From: Methanobacteriota archaeon
Lineage (GTDB): Archaea; Halobacteriota; Methanocellia; Methanocellales; Methanocellaceae
Assembly (NCBI GenBank): GCA_023436075.1
Contig: JAEZKS010000178.1
Coordinates: forward strand, 1 to 10,449
DNA: 10,449 bases
Direction: 5' to 3'
In this document: piece by piece, positions 6,189-10,449 of the stretch
Layout: the number at the start of each line of letters is the position of its first letter
Position numbering within the stretch: the stretch's first letter is position 1
The notes under the pieces: generated by a model
The model's database searches: none
What the model was told of the DNA's origin: nothing
What the model saw: the letters and a program-made list of their open reading frames with translations, nothing else
Program-made: the position numbers and the translations under genes

Positions 6189-6204
6189 ATTGAAAAGAAA
6201 AATA
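6189..6204 (-). terminator. T-rich 3' end signal after metK
   Basis: Read on the minus strand, TATTTTTCTTTTCAA begins about 16 bases after the metK stop codon. There is no convincing stem before it, so it fits the simple oligo-T termination signals of archaea rather than a bacterial hairpin. Confidence 0.4.
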
Positions 6205-6219
6205 TGGGAGAACGCAGGC

Positions 6220-7398
6220 TTACATGCCCGCGTCTTTCCGGAGTGCTTCGGCCTTGTCGGTTTTCTCCCAGGTGAAGTCCTTGTCCTGGCGGCCAAAGTG
6301 GCCGTAAGCCGCCGTCTTCTTGTAGATCGGCCTGCGCAGCTTGAGGCCCTTGATGATGCCGCCGGGCGTCAGGTCGAAGTTTTCTCTGACGGCCGCAACG
6401 ATCTTCTTCTGGGGTACGGTGTTGGTACCGTAGGTGTCGATCAGGATAGAGACAGGCTCGGCGACGCCTATGGCGTATGCCAGCTCGATCTCGCACTTCG
6501 TCGCCAGGCCGGCGGCCACGATATTCTTGGCCACGTAACGTGCCGCGTAGCAGGCGGAGCGGTCCACTTTGGTCGGGTCCTTGCCCGAGATTGCGCCGCC
6601 GCCGTGCCTGCCCATGCCGCCGTAGGTATCGACGATGATCTTCCTGCCAGTGAGGCCGGTATCCGCGTGGGGGCCGCCGAGCACGAACCGTCCGGTCGGG
6701 TTGATCAGCACTTTCGTCTTCTTATCGAAGAACCCTTCGGGCATCACCGGCTTGATCACCCGCTCGGTGATCTCTTTCCGGAGCTGCTCGTTGGTCACAT
6801 CAGGGCTGTGTTGCGTGGAGACAACGACCGTGTCTACCCGTTTCGGGGTGCCGTTCAGGTATTCGATGGTGACCTGGGTCTTGCCGTCCGGACGGAGATA
6901 GTTCTCCGCTTTGCCGTCAGGCCTCCGGCAGGTCAGCTCGCCTGTCTTTCGCACTTCCGCCAGCCGCATCGACAGCTTGTGGGCCAGCATGATGGGCATG
7001 GGCATGAGCTCCGGGGTCTCGTTCACCGCGAAGCCGAACATCATGCCCTGGTCGCCGGCGCCGAGATTGTCCACGCCCATGGCAATGTCGGGCGACTGCT
7101 CGTCAATAGAGGAAATGACTGCGCAATTGTCGGCATCGAAGCCGTACTTGGCACGGGTATAGCCGATGTCCCGGATAGTCTCCCTGACCAGCTTCGGAAT
7201 GTCTACATAAGAACTCGTCGTGATCTCTCCAGCCACGATCGCCATGCCTGTAGTGACCAAGGTCTCGCAGGCAACTCGTCCTTTCGGGTCCTTCGCCAGG
7301 ATAGCATCCAGTACAGAATCGGATATCTGGTCTGCGATCTTATCCGGGTGGCCTTCAGTGACTGACTCGGACGTAAAAAGGTGCTTCTCTGCGCTCAT
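6220..7398 (-). CDS. metK: S-adenosylmethionine synthetase, bacterial/eukaryotic type
   Basis: This 392-residue cytosolic enzyme makes S-adenosylmethionine, phosphate and diphosphate from methionine and ATP. It is clearly of the bacterial MetK family: FTSESVTEGHPDKIADQISD (8-27, ATP/Mg site), GAGDQG (113-118), GGPHADTGLTGRKI (241-254), the phosphate loop GGGAISGKDPTKVDRS (266-281), and the C-terminal GHFGR (366-370). Length is normal and no key motif is missing. Most archaea instead use an unrelated-looking archaeal synthetase family, so this gene suggests an old bacterial acquisition or replacement. I chose ATG 7398 because AAGGAG lies seven bases upstream and bacterial homologues start here; ATGs at 7431 and beyond fall in the leader. 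An inverted repeat in the leader can mask the ribosome binding site. The high demand for SAM in methanogen cofactor synthesis gives a reason for regulation. Confidence 0.96.
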   Translation of the reverse strand: MSAEKHLFTSESVTEGHPDKIADQISDSVLDAILAKDPKGRVACETLVTTGMAIVAGEITTSSYVDIPKLVRETIRDIGYTRAKYGFDADNCAVISSIDEQSPDIAMGVDNLGAGDQGMMFGFAVNETPELMPMPIMLAHKLSMRLAEVRKTGELTCRRPDGKAENYLRPDGKTQVTIEYLNGTPKRVDTVVVSTQHSPDVTNEQLRKEITERVIKPVMPEGFFDKKTKVLINPTGRFVLGGPHADTGLTGRKIIVDTYGGMGRHGGGAISGKDPTKVDRSACYAARYVAKNIVAAGLATKCEIELAYAIGVAEPVSILIDTYGTNTVPQKKIVAAVRENFDLTPGGIIKGLKLRRPIYKKTAAYGHFGRQDKDFTWEKTDKAEALRKDAGM

Positions 7399-7406
7399 TG
7401 GTTTTC

Positions 7407-7447
7407 TCCTTGTCAAGACTAATGCACTCATGTTGACCTGACAAGGA
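7407..7447 (-). promoter_or_regulatory. metK leader hairpin that can hide the Shine-Dalgarno
   Basis: In the minus-strand leader TCCTTGTCA (7447-7439) is exactly complementary to TGACAAGGA (7415-7407), with a 23-base loop. The second arm contains AAGGA of the metK ribosome binding site AAGGAG. The loop also contains GTCAA, which could pair with TTGAC overlapping the second arm, giving a competing fold. This is a plausible translational switch; I do not recognise a known SAM riboswitch class. Confidence 0.55.
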
Positions 7448-7480
7448 TTAATATCTATCGGTGATGGCATAACCAACAGT

Positions 7481-7490
7481 AATATTTTAA
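7481..7490 (-). promoter_or_regulatory. TATA box for metK
   Basis: The minus strand reads TTAAAATATT. A start of transcription about 26 bases on (near 7460) would give a leader of about 60 bases that begins just before the hairpin at 7447-7407. Confidence 0.5.
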
Positions 7491-7570
7491 TCCGGCTTCC
7501 CCATTAGAGGTTAGGTCAGGTAAACGCGGCTGATCCGGCGTCAGGACGATAAAAATCGGACTGCCGACGC

Positions 7571-8422
7571 CTATGTCACGAGTATCCGGGGATTGAGCTG
7601 AAATACTTCTTTTCCGCCTTTGTAGACGGTCACCGTGCCGCTGGACTCCGAGACCGTCACTCCGATGCCCTTAGTGCACCGGGTGATAGCTGCAGCGGCG
7701 AGATGCCTTCCTCCGAGCCCTGGCACCAGGGCGATGCCCTTCGCGTTGACGTCGAGATATCGGCCGGCTGCTACGATGTACCCCTGTTCATCGACGATGA
7801 ACATGCCGTCGAGCTGGGCGAATTCTTTTACTGTCTCCCATGTATCTTCGTCCTTGACATCCCGCTCAGAAGCATCATGGCATTCGTAGGGGTTGAGAAT
7901 GATCTGATGGGACATACTCAGGACCTTTCTCGTGTCTCCGATAATGAATGCCGTGCCTACGCTTTTTCCTTCCCGGCCTTCCCTCCCGATCTCGATGGCC
8001 AGGTTGATCACGGCCTTGATGATGTCGTAGTCGAAGGTCGTCGCGAGGTCGGCCATTTTCCTGATGAACGGGATGCCGGTAAGGTCGAATACGACAAGAG
8101 AGTTGATGTCGCCGATGCTAACGATGCCGAGGACGACGCCATCGTCGATCTCCCCCTTGATGTATGCCGTTTCGACCGCTTCGCTCATCAGCTCGATCCG
8201 CGATACCTTAAGGAACAGCGACTCGCGATCGTAGTCGGCAGACCGGGTGATGTCTGTGAGGCTGGCGGCTTTTCCCCCGAGCCTGGCCAGTATAATCGGT
8301 ATCTGCGTACTCAGCATCCGCCTGATCTCATAGCCCTGTGGTGAAATGATGATGATGGCGCTCGCGCCGATATCCTCTGCGAGCTTCTCGCCTGCGCTGA
8401 CCACACTGTCGCGTACGCCCAT
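7571..8422 (-). CDS. dacZ: DacZ-type diadenylate cyclase (c-di-AMP synthase)
   Basis: This 283-residue cytosolic enzyme is predicted to join two ATP into the second messenger c-di-AMP. The N-terminal half (about 1-125, with GEKLAEDIGASAIIIISPQG and GIPFIRKMAD) resembles the pyruvate-kinase-C-like domain of archaeal DacZ. The C-terminal DAC domain starts near GREGKSVGTAFIIGD (149-163). The catalytic motif DGA of bacterial DisA appears as DGM (205-207), followed by GRYLDV. The RHR motif appears as RHL (239-241, in GGRHLAAAAIT). These may be ordinary archaeal variants; I cannot check. I chose ATG 8422; the upstream TTG at 8431 is unlikely. No ribosome binding site is visible and a TATA-like TAATATTAA lies about 27 bases upstream, suggesting a leaderless transcript. 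c-di-AMP controls osmotic and potassium balance in studied archaea and bacteria. Confidence 0.9.
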   Translation of the reverse strand: MGVRDSVVSAGEKLAEDIGASAIIIISPQGYEIRRMLSTQIPIILARLGGKAASLTDITRSADYDRESLFLKVSRIELMSEAVETAYIKGEIDDGVVLGIVSIGDINSLVVFDLTGIPFIRKMADLATTFDYDIIKAVINLAIEIGREGREGKSVGTAFIIGDTRKVLSMSHQIILNPYECHDASERDVKDEDTWETVKEFAQLDGMFIVDEQGYIVAAGRYLDVNAKGIALVPGLGGRHLAAAAITRCTKGIGVTVSESSGTVTVYKGGKEVFQLNPRILVT

Positions 8423-8447
8423 GATGATCAAAAATATATTATAACGC

Positions 8448-8457
8448 TAATATTAAT
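8448..8457 (-). promoter_or_regulatory. TATA-like box for dacZ
   Basis: The minus strand reads ATTAATATTA, about 28 bases before ATG 8422. A second A/T-rich tract (8434-8443) is nearer but would place the transcript start inside the gene. Confidence 0.4.
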
Positions 8458-8490
8458 AACAGTATGGGCGAAAGCCTGGAAAAGGCAAGA

Positions 8491-8513
8491 AATAAAACAA
8501 GGGAAACCCTGTT
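8491..8513 (-). terminator. Hairpin-plus-T terminator of the FKBP gene
   Basis: On the minus strand AACAGGG-TTT-CCCTTGTT folds into a short stem with one bulged base, followed by TTTTATTT. It starts four bases after the FKBP stop codon and separates that gene from dacZ. Confidence 0.5.
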
Positions 8514-8516
8514 GTG

Positions 8517-9074
8517 TCACCCGATCGATCGGACAGTGATCTGGTACACGAAGGTCTCTCCGGCGTGGGCACGGTTGAAGTCTAAGTAAATCGTATTGTT
8601 GTCCGCATCGATCGAGTCGACACGGCCCTTTTGTACGTAATAAGGCGTCTGCAGAGTCTGGTTTACATGCGGTGTAATCCCGGCGGCAGTGATTTCGCTC
8701 AGGTTGAACGGAATAATCCATGATCGGTTATATTCGCCGAATGCTTTTTCCGGAGGTATCACCACTGTCTTCGTCTCATTTACCTTCATGCCGATGACAG
8801 CCTCGTTGACGCCATCGATCACACCATCAACACCAGTATCGCCCACCTGGAAATGTTGAGGCGCGTAGTCCAACGTGCGGTTGTACACGCCGAGGTCCTT
8901 TGCAAGCTGTGCATAGGAGGTCTGCAGCATGGTGCCGTCAGATGAGTTGATCACGTAATCGATCGTGACGTTATCGCCGGTTTTGACAGTCGGCGACGAA
9001 GAAGTACAGCCGGCCATAATGGCCGAGATCAGTACGGCGGCGAGCGCGATAAGGACGAGGGTATTCCGGCTCAT
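8517..9074 (-). CDS. FKBP-type peptidyl-prolyl isomerase, secreted lipoprotein
   Basis: This 185-residue protein has a signal peptide (1-22) ending in a lipobox AGC (Cys23), so it should be lipid-anchored outside the membrane. The rest is an FKBP domain of the SlyD-like kind, which catalyses cis-trans isomerisation of proline bonds and assists folding. Evidence: GDNVTIDYVINSSDGTML (33-50), the signature GVDGVIDGVNEAVIGMKVNE (81-100), and VVIPPEKAFGEYN (104-116). A 45-residue insert with its own strands (about 118-165) corresponds to the SlyD insert-in-flap region. Many N-x-S/T sites fit an exported, glycosylated archaeal protein. No ribosome binding site precedes ATG 9074, and a TATA-like sequence is about 35 bases upstream, so the transcript has a very short leader. 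It is divergent from the PKD surface protein gene, whose folding it could assist (inference). Confidence 0.9.
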   Translation of the reverse strand: MSRNTLVLIALAAVLISAIMAGCTSSSPTVKTGDNVTIDYVINSSDGTMLQTSYAQLAKDLGVYNRTLDYAPQHFQVGDTGVDGVIDGVNEAVIGMKVNETKTVVIPPEKAFGEYNRSWIIPFNLSEITAAGITPHVNQTLQTPYYVQKGRVDSIDADNNTIYLDFNRAHAGETFVYQITVRSIG

Positions 9075-9104
9075 GGAAAGTCGATCAATAGCTCGCCTTC
9101 ATCG

Positions 9105-9114
9105 CTTATATCTG
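9105..9114 (-). promoter_or_regulatory. TATA box for the FKBP lipoprotein gene
   Basis: The minus strand reads CAGATATAAG. Transcription would start near 9083, only about nine bases before ATG 9074. Confidence 0.45.
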
Positions 9115-9210
9115 TTTTCGTGGGCTTGCGAATAAAAGCAACCGATACAGGCTCAAGCAAACGTGAAAGTTGATATCTTTTGGCCATCCATTGCCATTTA
9201 AAGGATGAAT

Positions 9211-9236
9211 ATGGCTGTTCTCAATGATGCAGCCAT
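9211..9236 (+). repeat. Inverted repeat just before the PKD gene ribosome binding site
   Basis: ATGGCTG (9211-9217) pairs with CAGCCAT (9230-9236) across a 12-base loop. The arm ends two bases before the ribosome binding site GAGGT (9239-9243). It could be an operator or a leader hairpin; TATA-like tracts lie at 9172-9182 and 9194-9204. Confidence 0.35.
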
Positions 9237-9247
9237 CAGAGGTAAAA

Positions 9248-9943
9248 ATGAGATTGTTAAGCATATTTCTGGCTGCGATAATGGCCGTGGCGGCTTTTCA
9301 TGGCTACGTTGCGCTGGCCGACGATACGTTGTCTGCCGGCATCGAAGTCTCCGAGACTCACGGGCTGGCCCCCTTCGCCGCCGTCTTCGAAGACAACAGC
9401 ACCGGAAACATGACCGGCTGGCAGTGGAATTTCGGAGATGGCAGCGTCAACGAGACCGGACAGAGCACAACGCATAACTTCCCGTTCCCCGGGACGTACA
9501 CGGTGACCCTGACCGTCACGGACGGCGTCGATAACAGCTCGGCGACCGTAGAGATCACGGTTGACCAGTCCCTGTTCGCCGGCTTCGCGTTGAACACGAC
9601 CAACCCGTCCTCGATGCTGGACGTACAGTTCAATGATACGAGCGTGGGTAACCCGACCGGCTGGGAGTGGAACTTCGGGGACGGTACGGCCAATGTGACC
9701 GAGCCGGACCCGTATCATACGTTCCCGTCCGCCGGGACATACACCGTAACGCTCACTGTAACCAACGGCACTCAGTCAAATGTGGTCAGCCAGCCAATTG
9801 AGGTCCAGTCAGGTCCTGCCCCGACGCTAAACGCAGACCCGAGTGCTACGACGACTTCCGACTTTCCTGCTTTCCTGGTAGTCCTGACACTGGCAGCAGT
9901 AGCAGGACTGGTACTCTTCGCCTGGCATACCCGCAGGAAATGA
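9248..9943 (+). CDS. Cell-surface protein with two PKD domains and C-terminal anchor
   Basis: This 231-residue protein has a signal peptide (1-24, cut near ALA-DD) and two PKD domains (about 27-106 and 109-188). Each has the PKD hallmark WNFGDG (60-65 and 141-146) and ends with a PGTYTVTLTV-type strand. A low-complexity Ala/Thr linker follows, then one membrane helix (about 207-226) with a basic tail HTRRK. It should sit on the outer face of the membrane, anchored at the C-terminus, like many methanogen surface and S-layer-associated proteins. About ten N-x-S/T glycosylation sites are visible. PKD domains are immunoglobulin-like modules for adhesion or spacing; no enzyme domain is present. 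The start ATG 9248 has GAGGT four bases upstream, which rules out the ATG further upstream. The two domains are close DNA-level duplicates. Confidence 0.9.
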   Translation: MRLLSIFLAAIMAVAAFHGYVALADDTLSAGIEVSETHGLAPFAAVFEDNSTGNMTGWQWNFGDGSVNETGQSTTHNFPFPGTYTVTLTVTDGVDNSSATVEITVDQSLFAGFALNTTNPSSMLDVQFNDTSVGNPTGWEWNFGDGTANVTEPDPYHTFPSAGTYTVTLTVTNGTQSNVVSQPIEVQSGPAPTLNADPSATTTSDFPAFLVVLTLAAVAGLVLFAWHTRRK

Positions 9944-9952
9944 TACCGTTGC

Positions 9953-9965
9953 TCTTTATTTTTTA
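9953..9965 (+). terminator. Oligo-T 3' end signal after the PKD gene
   Basis: CTTTATTTTTTAT lies 10 bases after the stop codon with no strong stem before it. It fits an archaeal T-run terminator. Confidence 0.4.
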
Positions 9966-10033
9966 TCAATACCATCCGATGACTGTGCCCGGCCGTTGAA
10001 ACGAGGCGTTATTCGCTCGATAAGTTAATGCCA

Positions 10034-10044
10034 TATTTATATAT
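10034..10044 (+). promoter_or_regulatory. TATA box for the metallophosphoesterase gene
   Basis: TATTTATATAT is the strongest TATA-like sequence between 9944 and 10105. Transcription from about 10065 would leave a leader of about 25 to 40 bases containing GGAGGGG (10078-10084). A second A/T-rich tract, AAATATAA, is at 10053-10060. Confidence 0.5.
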
Positions 10045-10105
10045 CACAGTCCAAATATAACCTGAAAATCATGCAGCGGAGGGGTTATCAACGAGGATAG
10101 CTGCC

Positions 10106-10449
10106 ATGGGCGATCTGCACTTCAGCACCGGGTCGACTGCGTTTTATCATGCCCTTTTCAAGTCGGCAGGCAGGGAATCTGAGCTGGTCGTGCTGTGCGG
10201 GGACCTGACCACTCGCGGGCTCATCGAGGAGGCCCGGGGCCTCGCCGAAGCGATCGGCAACTGTGAACGTCCGATCGTCGCCGTGCTTGGAAACCATGAC
10301 TATGAGGCAAACAATCAGGAAGAGATCATGGACATCCTCGAAGACGCAGGCGTCCACTTGCTGGAGCGGAGTACCTACGCCACAGATGACCACGCGGTAG
10401 GCATAGCGGGCACCAAAGGCTTCTGCGGCGGCTTCCTGAACTGCAGGAT
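10106..10449 (+). CDS. Metallophosphoesterase, N-terminal part (cut by window edge)
   Basis: The frame stays open to the window end (about 114 codons). It shows the first blocks of a calcineurin-like metallophosphoesterase: the metal-binding D-x-H in GDLHF (Asp3, His5), GD in LCGDLT (32-33), and GNHD (62-65), with normal spacing. Such enzymes hydrolyse phosphomonoesters, phosphodiesters or nucleotides using two metal ions; the substrate cannot be predicted. The first ATG (10106) has GAGGAT nine bases upstream but starts in the middle of the first beta strand. The frame reads R-I-A-A before it, and relatives usually begin MRIAAxxDLH. An ACG codon at 10091, eight bases after GGAGG (10078-10082), would restore exactly that N-terminus. 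So the true start may be a non-ATG codon at 10091. Confidence 0.85.
   Translation, partial: MGDLHFSTGSTAFYHALFKSAGRESELVVLCGDLTTRGLIEEARGLAEAIGNCERPIVAVLGNHDYEANNQEEIMDILEDAGVHLLERSTYATDDHAVGIAGTKGFCGGFLNCR

Larger units (their letters stand above)
5919..6219. other. Intergenic region between convergent lipoprotein and metK genes
   Basis: About 300 bases without a supported gene. It contains the plus-strand hairpin terminator of the lipoprotein gene (5939-5978) and, at the right end, a T-rich 3' tract for metK read leftward. Between them I see only short inverted repeats (such as TGTCC-AG-GGACA near 6150 and CACTC/GAGTG near 6160-6183). I see no tRNA-like T-loop and no credible small coding frame. 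Confidence 0.6.

Noticed and set aside
6107..6496. Minus-strand frame extending from metK into the intergenic region
   Set aside because: Most of it is metK read in another frame (Arg/His-rich), and the tail covers ordinary intergenic sequence with a T-rich termination tract.
6190..7365. Long plus-strand open frame (391 codons) opposite metK
   Set aside because: It mirrors metK, which has full family motifs. The antisense translation is an Arg/His/Gly/Val-rich composition with no recognisable domain, as expected for the opposite strand of a GC-rich gene.
7537..7571. Inverted repeat GGCGTC/GACGCC with inner CGAT-AAAA-ATCG after dacZ, considered as a terminator
   Set aside because: The inner and outer stems are separated by unequal unpaired stretches and the T-run lies inside the structure rather than after it, so I could not support a terminator call.
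7703..8344. Plus-strand open frame of 213 codons opposite dacZ
   Set aside because: Shadow of dacZ; no start signals and no domain-like sequence.
9205..9477. ATG at 9211 and the overlapping frame upstream of the PKD gene
   Set aside because: It lies in a different frame from the PKD protein, has no ribosome binding site, and its product is Arg-rich shadow sequence.

Overview
The window reads as a chromosomal segment of a methanogen-type euryarchaeon. Gene content points to a Methanocella-like (Rice Cluster I) genome: RIO2 kinase, an archaeal PAC2 protein, a DUF5611-like protein, a DacZ-type diadenylate cyclase and an N-glycosylation-rich PKD surface protein, with TATA boxes about 25 bases before starts and strong GGAGGTGAT-type ribosome binding sites. 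The genus is an inference from gene content and style; no rRNA or marker search was possible. I see no tRNA, rRNA, CRISPR array or insertion sequence.

Left part (1-2218). A PAC2-family proteasome assembly chaperone gene runs leftward and is followed, across an overlapping ribosome binding site, by a gene that leaves the window. Diverging from it are a small DUF5611-like gene and the RIO2 kinase gene (ribosome maturation), both rightward. RIO2 converges on an MFS exporter gene that ends in a clear hairpin-plus-T terminator.

Middle (2190-5130). Three leftward genes form a tight operon: a YhbD-like (DUF4004) MerR-type DNA-binding protein, a bactofilin of the Bacillus YhbE/YhbF type, and a 14-helix DHA2 drug/metabolite exporter. 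The operon has one strong TATA box, flanked by repeated GTAACA elements that look like an autoregulatory operator. This bacterial-looking cytoskeleton/regulator/exporter cassette is the most unusual block. It is separated by an AT-rich stretch from a rightward lipoprotein gene whose best-placed ATG is out of frame.

Right part (5919-10449). There is a bacterial-type S-adenosylmethionine synthetase gene (archaea typically use a different family), preceded by a leader that can fold to hide its Shine-Dalgarno sequence. Next come a DacZ-type c-di-AMP synthase and an FKBP-type prolyl isomerase lipoprotein (all leftward). A two-domain PKD surface protein and the start of a metallophosphoesterase gene, cut by the window edge, run rightward.

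Three genes (DUF5611-like, lipoprotein, metallophosphoesterase) have start regions where the best ribosome binding site does not point at a normal in-frame ATG. That could be real non-AUG initiation or local sequence errors.
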